Source of the DNA: Trichococcus collinsii
GTDB lineage: Bacteria > Bacillota > Bacilli > Lactobacillales > Aerococcaceae
Length of the DNA: 64,000 bases
Reading direction: 5' to 3'
Assembly (NCBI RefSeq): GCF_900107505.1
Contig: NZ_FNQH01000001.1
Coordinates: 434,001 to 498,000 of the forward strand
Each line of letters begins with the position of its first letter. The stretch's first letter is position 1. The notes beneath the pieces are model-generated. The model did no database searches, was not told where the DNA came from, and saw only the letters and a list, made by a program, of their open reading frames with translations. A program made the position numbers and the translations under genes. This document shows, one piece after another, positions 40,215-49,029 of this stretch.

Positions 40215-40988
40215 ATGATCAGATTCGACCATGTGAACGTTATTCGCGAAAATCGGAAAATTTTGAACGACATCAATTGGCACGCAACAAAAGGCGAACA
40301 CTGGGCAATACTCGGATTGAACGGTTCCGGCAAGACAACCTTGTTGCAACTGTTGAACGGTTATCTGTGGCCCAGCAGCGGTAAACTGATCGTGTTGGGA
40401 GAGACTTTCGGGCAAACGGCCATACCGGAATTGCGCAAACAGATAGGCTGGGTCAGTTCGGCGCTCCAGCAACAGCTGAATCCCAACGACATCGCCGAAC
40501 ACATCGTCCTCAGCGGCAAGTTCGCTTCGATCGGCGTCTGGAGCATCCCGACTGAAGCTGAAAAACAACAGGCACTGGATCTATTGATAAAATGCGGCGG
40601 CAAAGAACTGATCGGTTTCCGCTACGGCATCCTGTCCCAAGGGCAACAACAGATTATTTTGATCGCCCGCGCTTTGATGGCCGAACCGGAAATATTGATA
40701 CTGGATGAGCCTTGCAACGGCCTGGACCTGTTCGCAAAAGAAAAACTTCTGGAGGATATTCAGCGGATCGCCGATGAACCTGAAGGACCGACGATGATCT
40801 ACGTCAGCCACCATACCGAGGAGCTCCTGCCGTGTTTCAAAAAGCTGATGCTGCTGAAAGACGGTTCCATCCACAAGACAGGCAAGACTGTCGACTTGCT
40901 GAAAGAGGAAATCCTGAATGATTTCTATGAAAAACCGGTGCAGATAGTCCACATGTCCAAGAACAGGCTAGCAGTCTTTCCCAAATGA
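40215..40988 (+). CDS. ABC transporter ATP-binding protein without adjacent permease
   Basis: Single nucleotide-binding domain of 257 residues. Walker A GLNGSGKTT, signature LSQGQQQ, Walker B ILILDEPCNGLD and H-loop YVSHHTEE are intact. The signature has Gln in place of the second usual Gly (LSQGQ for LSGGQ), a variant tolerated in ABC proteins. It resembles YlmA/ModF-type ATPases. No permease or binding protein is nearby, so the partner is unknown. Confidence 0.8.
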   Translation: MIRFDHVNVIRENRKILNDINWHATKGEHWAILGLNGSGKTTLLQLLNGYLWPSSGKLIVLGETFGQTAIPELRKQIGWVSSALQQQLNPNDIAEHIVLSGKFASIGVWSIPTEAEKQQALDLLIKCGGKELIGFRYGILSQGQQQIILIARALMAEPEILILDEPCNGLDLFAKEKLLEDIQRIADEPEGPTMIYVSHHTEELLPCFKKLMLLKDGSIHKTGKTVDLLKEEILNDFYEKPVQIVHMSKNRLAVFPK

Positions 40989-41008
40989 AGAATTTGAATG
41001 AAGAGAAG

Positions 41009-41058
41009 ACAGCAGCGAAACCAATATGCAGATATTTGGCTTTACTGCTGTTTTTTTC
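41009..41058 (+). terminator. Terminator of the ABC ATPase gene
   Basis: ACAGCAG (41009-41015) pairs with CTGCTGT (41045-41051), with an inner CCAATAT/ATATTTGG stem, followed by a T run (41051-41057). Confidence 0.75.
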
Positions 41059-41096
41059 GCACAATCTTCACGTCTAAAAAAAGATTGTGCGAAAAA
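41053..41096. repeat. Perfect 16-bp inverted repeat upstream of the reductase lipoprotein gene
   Basis: 41053-41068 is the exact reverse complement of 41081-41096 (core CGCACAATCTT / AAGATTGTGCG), loop 12 nt. Its left arm uses the T run of the preceding terminator. Being about 140 bp upstream of the next gene it may be an operator or a second terminator acting on the minus strand. Confidence 0.6.
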
Positions 41097-41232
41097 TATA
41101 AAAGTTTCCAATGAGCCGTATCGAATACAAATATAAATCTTGTTATAAAGACATCTTTATTAAATTATACCTGTACAAATCATGATAAAAAAATACAATA
41201 TAAAAGTAAGTAAAAGAATTGGGGGAGTAATA

Positions 41233-42774
41233 ATGAAAAAGAGAATTGGCCTAATATCTGCTTTAAGTATGTTTATGTTGTTATCCGGTTGTGGAGCGAA
41301 CACGGATAGCACAGCGGATTCAAGTGTTGCTGTTGAAAGTAAGGAATCGATTGCTGCAAGTTCTGAATCAGTGGAGGCTGTGACGGGCGCATCAGAGGTT
41401 ACCTATACGGATCCGGAAGAACTGAAGAAAAGTTATGATGTCATCATCATCGGCTCTGGTGGCGCCGGTTTGACGGCGGCTATTTCAGCGAAGGATGCCG
41501 GTCTAAATCCGGTCATCTTCGAAAAAATGCCAGTCCACGGTGGAAATACAATGAAGTCTTCCGCAGGCATGAACGCATCCGCAACGAAATTTCAAGCGGA
41601 ACAAGGCATCGCAGACTCAAATGAATTATTTTATGAAGAAACATTGGCTGGCGGGAAGGGCACAAACGATCCCGAATTACTGCACTATCTTGTCGACAAT
41701 TCCGCGTCCGCCATCGATTGGTTGGATACAATGGGTATCACTTTGAATAACATCACCGTTACAGGCGGCATGAGCGTAAACCGCACGCATCGTCCATCCG
41801 ATGGTTCAGCAGTCGGGCAATACTTGGTTAAAGGTTTGTACGCAAATGTCATGGAACGCGAGATTCCATTGTTCGTGAATTCGGATGTAAAGGAAGTCAT
41901 CATGACTGACGATAAAGCTAGCGGAGTAAAAGTCGATTTCAATAACGAAGGTGAAATCACGGTTTCCTCTGATGCGGTCATCATCGCAACCGGCGGATTC
42001 GGTGCCGATTTTGATATGGTCACGGAACTTGCACCGCAACTCGAAGGCTATGTGACCACCAACCAACCAGGCTCGACAGGCGACGGCATCAAAATGGCGC
42101 AAGCTATCGGAGCCGCTGTCGTGGACATGGATCAAATCCAGATCCACCCGACCGTGCATCAGGAATCTTCATACCTGATCACTGAAGCGATCCGCGGCGA
42201 AGGCGCTATCCTTGTGAATCAACAAGGCGAACGTTTCATCAATGAATTGGAAACCCGTGACACTGTATCGGCAGCAATCAATGCTTTGGAAGAAGGCTAT
42301 GCTTACCTGATTTTTGATGCAGGCGTGAAGGACCGTGTGAAAGCAGTCAACACGTACATCGAAAAAGGCTTTGTCCAATCGGATGAAACAATCGAGGCTT
42401 TGGCAGGTCAATTGGGAATTGACGGCGCAACATTGGCGCAAACGTTGACGACATGGAACGAAACGGTCGCTTCCCAAGTGGATGGCGCATTCAACCGTAC
42501 AACAGGTATGGTTAACCCATTAGCAGCCGCACCATACTACGCAATCCAAATCGCACCTGGAATCCACCATACAATGGGCGGATTGAAGATCAACGCCAAC
42601 GCACAAGTCATCAGCACGGAAGGCACTGTCATCGAAGGCCTTTACGCTGCCGGCGAAGTTACCGGAGGCGTACACGGCAGCAACCGTATCGGCGGAAATG
42701 CTGTAGCGGACATCATCGTATTCGGACGCCAAGCAGGGAATCAATCAGCCAGCTACGTCCAATCTAAGGAATAA
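41233..42774 (+). CDS. Flavoprotein reductase lipoprotein (fumarate reductase flavocytochrome c family)
   Basis: FAD-dependent reductase resembling the catalytic domain of soluble fumarate reductases. The signal peptide ends in LSGC (lipidated Cys20), so it is anchored outside the membrane. The FAD site is YDVIIIGSGGAGLTAAI; family active-site blocks are QIHPTVH, RGEGAILVNQQGERF and GIHHTMGGLK, and the C-terminus has GSNRIGGNAVADI. There is no FMN_bind domain or haem motif, unlike several extracellular electron-transfer reductases. 513 residues from ATG 41233 behind GGGGGAG. The substrate (fumarate, urocanate, an acrylate) is not determined. Confidence 0.85.
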   Translation: MKKRIGLISALSMFMLLSGCGANTDSTADSSVAVESKESIAASSESVEAVTGASEVTYTDPEELKKSYDVIIIGSGGAGLTAAISAKDAGLNPVIFEKMPVHGGNTMKSSAGMNASATKFQAEQGIADSNELFYEETLAGGKGTNDPELLHYLVDNSASAIDWLDTMGITLNNITVTGGMSVNRTHRPSDGSAVGQYLVKGLYANVMEREIPLFVNSDVKEVIMTDDKASGVKVDFNNEGEITVSSDAVIIATGGFGADFDMVTELAPQLEGYVTTNQPGSTGDGIKMAQAIGAAVVDMDQIQIHPTVHQESSYLITEAIRGEGAILVNQQGERFINELETRDTVSAAINALEEGYAYLIFDAGVKDRVKAVNTYIEKGFVQSDETIEALAGQLGIDGATLAQTLTTWNETVASQVDGAFNRTTGMVNPLAAAPYYAIQIAPGIHHTMGGLKINANAQVISTEGTVIEGLYAAGEVTGGVHGSNRIGGNAVADIIVFGRQAGNQSASYVQSKE

Positions 42775-42787
42775 ATGATTCACCGAC

Positions 42788-42836
42788 AAAAAACAAGAAC
42801 GGCAACCCAATCGCTGGGTTGCCGTTCTTGTTTTTT
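42788..42836. terminator. Bidirectional terminator between reductase and ABC exporter genes
   Basis: A perfect 22-bp inverted repeat (42788-42809 with 42815-42836) with a 5-nt loop, carrying A6 and T6 at its ends, lies between convergent genes. Confidence 0.92.
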
Positions 42837-42855
42837 CTTTAATTACTTTTGAGGA

Positions 42856-44580
42856 TCACTGGTCGATTCCCAAGAACTGGGCCTCGTAGAGACGGCGGTA
42901 GGTGCCGTCCTGAGCCAGCAATTCCTTGTGCGAGCCTTGTTCGGAAATCCCTTGTTCATCGACGACGATGATCCTGTCGGCATGCTTGATAGTCGTCAAA
43001 CGGTGGGCGATGATCAGAGTCGTCCGGCCTTTCGACAGGTTATCCAACGATTCCTGGATGACTTGTTCGGTCTCGGTATCCAGCGCGGAAGTCGCCTCAT
43101 CCAAAATCAGGATCGGCGGATTTTTCAGGAACATGCGCGCAATCGAAAGCCGCTGCTTTTGCCCACCGGACAATTTGACGCCGCGTTCTCCGATCATCGT
43201 GTCGAATCCAAGCGGCATCTCCGCGATGACCTTGTCGAGATTGGCCATCTGGGCTGCTTGGGCGATTTCGGCATCGGTAGCATCCAATTTCCCGTAAGCG
43301 ATGTTTTCCCTGACTGTCCCCGGGAAGAGGAAGACATCCTGCTGCACGACGCCGATCTGGTTGCGCAAGGACCGCAGTGTCAGATCCTGGATGTTGATGC
43401 CGTCGACAGTGATGGTCCCATCCGTTGCTTCGTAAAAGCGGGGTAGGAGGTTGCACAAGGTCGTTTTCCCCGCGCCGCTCGGACCGACGAAAGCGACTGT
43501 TTCGCCAGCCTTAATCTGCAGATTGATCTCGTCCAACACTTTTTTGGAACCGTCATAGCCGAACGACACCTTATTGTAGACGATGTCTCCATTCAGATGG
43601 TTCACTTCGATGGCACCGGGTTTATCCAGAATATCCGGCGTGCGGTCCAACTCTTCGGTGAAACGTCTGAAGCCGGCGATGCCTTTCGGGTAACTTTCGA
43701 TCATCGTGTTCACTTTCTCGATCGGACGCACAAAGATGTTGGACAAGAGGATGAAACCGACGAACTCCCCGTAGGAAAGCTGGCCCTGGATCGTGTAGTA
43801 GGCTCCGAAGAACAGCGCGAACAGGTTTATCAACCGGATCAACAGATAGTTATAGGAAGAACTGATGCCCATCATTTTATAGAAGGCAATTTTGGAACGG
43901 CGATAAGCCTGGTTCAATCCTTCGAACCGTTTGGCTTCATAAGCTTCGTTCGCGAATGCCTGCACGACCCGGATGCCGCTGACTGATGCTTCAATCCCCG
44001 CGCTGAATTCCCCCAGCTCTTCAAAAATGCGGGTGTTGATCTTCGTCATTTTCTTGTTGAAAAAGACTAGCGCAATCGTAATGAAGGGAATCATGACGAA
44101 AGTGGCGATTGCCAATGGCACATGGATCTGCAGCATCAACAGGAAAGATCCCAACAAGGTGATGATGGTGATGAAGATATCTTCAGGGCCGTGATGCGCT
44201 ACTTCGGATATTTCGAAAAGATCCGTCGTCAGCCGCGACATCAATTTGCCGGTCTGCTGGTCATCATAGTAACTGAAAGGCTGCTTCTGCATGTGACCAT
44301 ACAGTTCCCGGCGCATATCGGTTTCGATGTTGGCGCCCAGCACGTGCCCAAAATAGACGACGATATACTGCATCGCTGTGTTGACGATGTACAAAACCAA
44401 CAGGCCCAGCGAAACCAAGAGAATCAAATTCCACTGCCCGGAAGGCAAAATGGAATCAATGACGCTGTTGACGACGACCGGGAAAGAAAGTTCCAGGACA
44501 GCCGCCAAAATAGCGCAACAAAAATCAAGCATAAACAGATGCTTGTAGGGTTTATAATAGCCGAAAAAACGTTTAAGCAT
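42856..44580 (-). CDS. ABC transporter, fused permease and ATP-binding (exporter type)
   Basis: Half-transporter of the MsbA/LmrA/BmrA class: an N-terminal six-helix membrane domain, then an ATPase domain with Walker A GPSGAGKTT, signature KLSGGQKQR, Walker B ILILDEATSALD and H-loop IIAHRL. 574 residues from ATG 44580, chosen for its GAGGAGG ribosome-binding site; a longer frame to 44601 lacks one. It is a single gene, so it probably works as a homodimer exporting a drug, lipid or peptide. Substrate unknown. Confidence 0.92.
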   Translation of the reverse strand: MLKRFFGYYKPYKHLFMLDFCCAILAAVLELSFPVVVNSVIDSILPSGQWNLILLVSLGLLVLYIVNTAMQYIVVYFGHVLGANIETDMRRELYGHMQKQPFSYYDDQQTGKLMSRLTTDLFEISEVAHHGPEDIFITIITLLGSFLLMLQIHVPLAIATFVMIPFITIALVFFNKKMTKINTRIFEELGEFSAGIEASVSGIRVVQAFANEAYEAKRFEGLNQAYRRSKIAFYKMMGISSSYNYLLIRLINLFALFFGAYYTIQGQLSYGEFVGFILLSNIFVRPIEKVNTMIESYPKGIAGFRRFTEELDRTPDILDKPGAIEVNHLNGDIVYNKVSFGYDGSKKVLDEINLQIKAGETVAFVGPSGAGKTTLCNLLPRFYEATDGTITVDGINIQDLTLRSLRNQIGVVQQDVFLFPGTVRENIAYGKLDATDAEIAQAAQMANLDKVIAEMPLGFDTMIGERGVKLSGGQKQRLSIARMFLKNPPILILDEATSALDTETEQVIQESLDNLSKGRTTLIIAHRLTTIKHADRIIVVDEQGISEQGSHKELLAQDGTYRRLYEAQFLGIDQ

Positions 44581-45363
44581 GAGTGCCTCCTCTAAAATCA
44601 TTCGAATATAGTTATAACATAGATTACCGGAATGAGGTATTGATACGCTCCTTACGCTTGATTTCCAAGGTTTCCGTCCACACCAGTCAATAATAATTTT
44701 ATCCAGATAAGTCCACTATTTTTTATCTATCTTCATGATATGTGAAATGAGGAACAAACTTCAATGCGAAAAGCGAATGGCTATTTTAGAAATCGAATAA
44801 TACGCTTTGATCGAGCGGATCAAGGCTTGGGCGGCCGGCTTGGCAATGGCGGATTAATAACCCAGGTCGATTTCGAAAGTATGGAAGGACCCTTCAATCG
44901 GAATCATGCGGATCTCCTCGGAGGAGTAGGTCAGATTGCAGTTATCCGGAAAATAGCAGATCAGGTTTTGGGTCCGGATCGCGAACAGCTCGGTTTCGAC
45001 ATCATCAACCGTTTTTGAGATCTGGGGCTGATAGCCATCCTTTCCAATATAACCCTTACAACCGATGTTCTTAAATACAAAGGATGCGCTGACCGAAGCT
45101 AATTAACGGTTTTTGAGTAAAGGATTCGTAAAGCGGAGAATGTCGGGCGCTGCAGTAACGGTTGACTCTTTCGGTGTGATACAATTTGAGCAAAGAGGAA
45201 AAGTTAAAAGGTGTTGAAATCCGTCAGATCGTCCAAACTGTGCCAAGAAGAAAATAATATGGAATGGCCGCAAAATGACTTGATGTCGTTTGTGTGGCTG
45301 TGACTTGCAAATGAGAGCGCTTGTTGATTTGCGGGTTTCTTTTGGAAAAGGAGTGGATTATTT
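44581..45363. other. Long gap without intact genes
   Basis: No intact gene is convincing in these 783 bp. The plus-strand frame 44764-45018 is only partly protein-like and overlaps a better minus-strand coding remnant (44854-45102). A short plus-strand frame at about 45187-45258 (MSKEEKLKG start) ends quickly, and a frame shifted by +1 continues with QEENNMEWPQNDLMSFVWL, which looks like a frameshifted remnant. No insertion sequence ends were seen. Confidence 0.5.
44854..45102 (-). pseudogene. Probable C-terminal remnant of an unknown gene
   Basis: On the minus strand an open frame of 82 codons without a usable start ends in FEIDLGY and a stop. It reads like real protein (GYQPQISKTVDDVETELF, then NLTYSSEEIRMIPIEGSF) and uses the GC-ending codons typical of neighbours. 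An in-frame stop lies at its 5' end, so the N-terminal part is lost or shifted. I do not recognise the family. Confidence 0.4.
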
Positions 45364-47319
45364 GTGATTACGTTAAACGAGCTCGGTTTTATCCGGGCAG
45401 GAGTAGCCGTTCCAAAGCTTCAGGTTGCGGATCCAACGTTCAATTGTCGGCAAATATTGGATTTAAGCTTTAAAGCCGCTTCTCAAAAGGTCAACGTGCT
45501 TCTGTTCCCTGAACTCAGTATCACGGGCTACAGCAGCGGGGATTTGTTCCATCAGCGTCTGTTGCTAGAGGCGGCCGAGAAAGAGTTGACGGAATTGCTG
45601 CAGGGGACAAAATCTCTTGAAATGGTGATTGCGGCAGGGATGCCTGTGCGGGCAGACAATCAACTGTTCAATTGTGCTGTCGTTTTCTTCAAAGGCAGAA
45701 TATTAGGCATCGTCCCCAAAACCTTTATCCCTAACTACAATGAATTTTATGAGAAACGTTGGTTTTCTTCATCCATTCACCGCATTTCCGACAAAATCAG
45801 CCTCTGCGGGCAGGAGGTCCCGTTTTGCGAGAATCTGTTGTTCAAAGATGCCGGTTCGGAGTTGGTGATCGGTGTGGAAATTTGCGAAGATCTATGGGTT
45901 CCGATTCCGCCCAGTTCCAACCATACGCTGTACGGGGCCAACCTGCTCCTCAACCTATCGGCCAGCAATGAAGTGGTGGGCAAGGCAGCCTACCGAAAAA
46001 GTCTGGTGGCGGGGCAGTCCGCGAAATGTATCGCAGCATATCTATACGCCTCGTCTGGCTCCAGCGAGTCTACCACCGATCTGGTTTTTGGCGGGCATGC
46101 CATCATCGCAGAAAACGGAACCTTGCTGCAAGAAGACAGGATGAGCCTACAGGAAACCCTGCTCATTCAGGATATCGATATCGAGCGTCTCATGAATGAC
46201 CGCAGAAAAATCAATTCCTTCATGGGCAATGTGGAACGCCATGACTATCAAACCGTCATTTTCCAGCTGCATCACGCGGCAGCAGATCTGGAAGCGGAAA
46301 ATGAAACGACTGACTTTCGCCGCAAGGTTGACCCTAAACCTTTTGTCCCGTCAGAAAAACAGACTCGTGAGCAGTCGTGTTCCGACATATTCACCATTCA
46401 AGCAACCGGATTGGCCCAACGTTTGAATAAGACAGGCATCAAGAAGGCGGTGTTGGGGATTTCCGGTGGCCTCGATTCCACCTTAGCCCTTCTGGTGACC
46501 TATCATGCGTATAAGCAGCTTCAGCGCCCAGCCAAAGATATCATCGGGGTCACCATGCCGGGATTCGGGACATCCAATCGCACCTACGCTAATGCCGCAT
46601 CACTGATGCAGGCGTTGGGGATCACGACTAAAGACATATCCATCCGGGACGCCTGCATCCAGCACATGGAGGATATCGGCCATGATCCAAATGAAAAGGA
46701 TAGCACCTACGAGAATCTCCAAGCGAGGGAGCGGACCCAAATTTTAATGGATATCGCCAACCAGGAAGCTGGACTGGTGGTCGGTACGGGCGATTTGTCG
46801 GAGTTGGCATTGGGTTGGTGCACGTATAATGGTGATCATATGAGCATGTACGGCGTCAACGCCAGCATACCAAAGACCTTGGTTAAATATTTAGTAGCAT
46901 GGTTTGCGGAATCGGCTGAGCCCAATATCAAAAAGGTACTGGAAGATATCCTCAATACGCCGATCAGTCCCGAATTGCTTCCGCTGGATGAGGCCGGGAA
47001 CATCCAGCAGATGACGGAAAAGGCTATCGGCTCCTATGATCTGCACGACTTTTTCCTTTACTATGTCCTGCGGTTCGGCTTCAGCCCCGCCAAGATCATT
47101 TTCCTGGCTGAGCACGCCTTTGAGGACAGCGATAGGCAAACGATCATCAATCAACTGCGGGTGTTCTACAAACGTTTCTTCACCCAACAATTCAAACGCT
47201 CCTGCATGCCGGACGGCGTGAAAGTAGGTTCGGTCAGTCTTTCCCCCCGAGGTGATTGGCGCATGCCGAGTGATGCCAGCTATGAACTTTGGCTGAGTGA
47301 ATTGGAGCGGATGGTGTAA
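45364..47319 (+). CDS. nadE: Glutamine-dependent NAD+ synthetase
   Basis: Last step of NAD synthesis: amidation of deamido-NAD using glutamine. The N-terminal nitrilase-like glutaminase has the triad Glu50 (FPELSITGYSSGDL), Lys119 (VPKTFIPNYNE) and Cys174 (EICEDLW). The C-terminal synthetase has the PP-loop SGGLDST at about 367-373 and GTGDLSELALGW. 651 residues, the two-domain form. GTG 45364 follows AAAGGAG; the coding sequence is more GC-rich than many neighbours. The next gene starts 100 nt downstream with no terminator. Confidence 0.95.
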   Translation: MITLNELGFIRAGVAVPKLQVADPTFNCRQILDLSFKAASQKVNVLLFPELSITGYSSGDLFHQRLLLEAAEKELTELLQGTKSLEMVIAAGMPVRADNQLFNCAVVFFKGRILGIVPKTFIPNYNEFYEKRWFSSSIHRISDKISLCGQEVPFCENLLFKDAGSELVIGVEICEDLWVPIPPSSNHTLYGANLLLNLSASNEVVGKAAYRKSLVAGQSAKCIAAYLYASSGSSESTTDLVFGGHAIIAENGTLLQEDRMSLQETLLIQDIDIERLMNDRRKINSFMGNVERHDYQTVIFQLHHAAADLEAENETTDFRRKVDPKPFVPSEKQTREQSCSDIFTIQATGLAQRLNKTGIKKAVLGISGGLDSTLALLVTYHAYKQLQRPAKDIIGVTMPGFGTSNRTYANAASLMQALGITTKDISIRDACIQHMEDIGHDPNEKDSTYENLQARERTQILMDIANQEAGLVVGTGDLSELALGWCTYNGDHMSMYGVNASIPKTLVKYLVAWFAESAEPNIKKVLEDILNTPISPELLPLDEAGNIQQMTEKAIGSYDLHDFFLYYVLRFGFSPAKIIFLAEHAFEDSDRQTIINQLRVFYKRFFTQQFKRSCMPDGVKVGSVSLSPRGDWRMPSDASYELWLSELERMV

Positions 47320-47419
47320 CATAATAGGACTATGCTGACCGTCTCTGGATCCGGAGATACAAAGAAGACGCGAAAGGCTGAAACCTATTCTATAAGCAGA
47401 ATTATTGGAAAGGAAATCA

Positions 47420-48313
47420 GTGAATCCGATGAAAAATAATAATGTCAACGTTCTGCATATCCTCTCATTCTTGATCATCATTTTAAGTGTGGTGTCTACT
47501 GCCACGGGGTTTTTCTATACAACAGGCGGAGCGCCTTTCGACATCATCAACCAGTATGGCGATAGCGTCAAAATGTACGGGGATGGCATCTATGCCCACG
47601 ATTCTTTTTTCAGGGTACCCATCTTCAAAGGGACTGACTTAACTATTCTTTTGGTGGGGGTCCCGATGCTGGCTGCAGCAACGCTGTTGGACTTGAAAAA
47701 GAAGACTGTGAAGCGACGAATCCTACTGACCTCCATGATAGCTCTATTCCTCTACTATGCTTCAAGCATTGTGTTTGGCGTGACCTATAATTCTCTCCAC
47801 TTGGTATATACCGCCCTTTTTTCATCATCGCTCTTTGCCTTGATCATTGCGATGAGCGGCATGGATTATTCAGAGTTGGAAAAGTCCATCACGAACGTAC
47901 TCCCGTATAAGGGGATTTATACTTTCCTGGTGGTGACGGGTATCGCACTTCTCATTGCCTGGCTGCCCGATATCATCAGCGCCTTGCTGGCCGGCCGTTC
48001 CTTGGCGATGATCGAGGTCTATACTACGGAACCAACCTATGTTTTGGACATGGGCATCATCAGCCCACTGGCATTCAGCTGTTTATTTCTCCTGCGCAAG
48101 AGGGAGGGACTGGGCTATATGCTTCTTTCGATTTTGCTGATCATCTGCATGGTCATGGGGATAATGTTGCCTGTCCAGACGGTGTTCCAAGTTGCGGCAG
48201 GAATAGCGATTCCTTTGCCGGTCCTGATCACAAAAATTGGCATTTTTGTGGTTTTGGCAGTGTTCGCTGCCTATTTCGAAATCCGGTTCATGAGAATATT
48301 GCAACAACGATAA
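47420..48313 (+). CDS. Polytopic membrane protein of unknown function
   Basis: I do not recognise the family. The 297-residue protein has about eight hydrophobic segments: an N-terminal one (LHILSFLIIILSVVST), an extracytoplasmic stretch of about 45 residues, then a run of helices to the C-terminus with short basic loops. GTG 47420 is chosen because AGGA lies 5 nt upstream; ATG 47429 in the same frame is an alternative. It follows nadE closely and is ended by a good terminator, so it is probably cotranscribed with it. Confidence 0.65.
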   Translation: MNPMKNNNVNVLHILSFLIIILSVVSTATGFFYTTGGAPFDIINQYGDSVKMYGDGIYAHDSFFRVPIFKGTDLTILLVGVPMLAAATLLDLKKKTVKRRILLTSMIALFLYYASSIVFGVTYNSLHLVYTALFSSSLFALIIAMSGMDYSELEKSITNVLPYKGIYTFLVVTGIALLIAWLPDIISALLAGRSLAMIEVYTTEPTYVLDMGIISPLAFSCLFLLRKREGLGYMLLSILLIICMVMGIMLPVQTVFQVAAGIAIPLPVLITKIGIFVVLAVFAAYFEIRFMRILQQR

Positions 48314-48341
48314 GGCAGCCAGAGATGTCACTTTTGAATTT

Positions 48342-48378
48342 AGGCCAAAATCCTGCACTAGGGATTTTGGCCTTTTTC
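48342..48378 (+). terminator. Terminator after the membrane protein gene
   Basis: AGGCCAAAATCC (48342-48353) pairs perfectly with GGATTTTGGCCT (48362-48373), followed by T5. The remaining 245 bp up to the VOC gene contain no gene or clear structure. Confidence 0.88.
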
Positions 48379-48622
48379 CCGCAATACACTTCCACAGGGA
48401 CTGTCTCTCATTGAGGCAAGCTTTTTTGCTGTTTTCAGATTTCTGATCCAAGACGTTCAGGAATGTTTCATTTAGCAGGCAATCAGTGATTTTGAGAGGA
48501 TTGTTTCACTCATTTGATTCCGGGTCCAATAGTCTAGACAAATTTATTTCAACATAAGCGTTTCGCCTGTCATTTTTGGATGAATGGCATATACTAACGT
48601 TAATTATCAAGGAGGTATTCAG

Positions 48623-49006
48623 ATGAAAATAGAACATATCGGTCTTTGGACTGCGGATTTGGAAAAAATGAAAGCATTCTACTGTGATTTCTTCAAGGCT
48701 ACAGCAGGTGAAAAGTATCATAATCAGAAATCGGGATTCCAATCCTATTTCTTGTCCTTCGCGGATGGTGCCAGATTGGAAATTATGCATCGCCAAGATG
48801 TAATCAAAGGCTCCCATACAAATGAAATATTAGGCTTTGCGCATCTGGCAATCGCAGTAGGCAGCAAAGAGATTGTGGACGCATTGACGCAAAAGTTGGT
48901 GGATGCAGGCTATCCTTTGTTGAGCCCATGCAGAGTGACCGGCGACGGCTATTATGAATCCGTCATCGGCGATCCGGAAGGAAACAGAATCGAAATCACG
49001 ATTTGA
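48623..49006 (+). CDS. VOC family protein (glyoxalase/bleomycin-resistance fold)
   Basis: 127-residue single-domain VOC protein. It starts MKIEHIGLWTADLEKMKAFY, the typical first beta-alpha-beta unit, and ends with IGDPEGNRIEI, where the Glu is a usual metal ligand; His in IEHIG and FAHLAIAV are other candidate ligands. The reaction is unknown; lactoylglutathione-lyase-like or metal-thiolate resistance proteins share this fold. ATG 48623 is preceded by AAGGAGG; an earlier ATG at 48584 has no ribosome-binding site. Confidence 0.8.
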   Translation: MKIEHIGLWTADLEKMKAFYCDFFKATAGEKYHNQKSGFQSYFLSFADGARLEIMHRQDVIKGSHTNEILGFAHLAIAVGSKEIVDALTQKLVDAGYPLLSPCRVTGDGYYESVIGDPEGNRIEITI

Positions 49007-49029
49007 CAATGAGATATGAGGTGAATTGA

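Noticed and set aside
44764-45018. 84-codon plus-strand frame (MRKANGYF...)
   Set aside because: It overlaps a minus-strand frame with far more protein-like composition, has no clear ribosome-binding site and matches no family I know.
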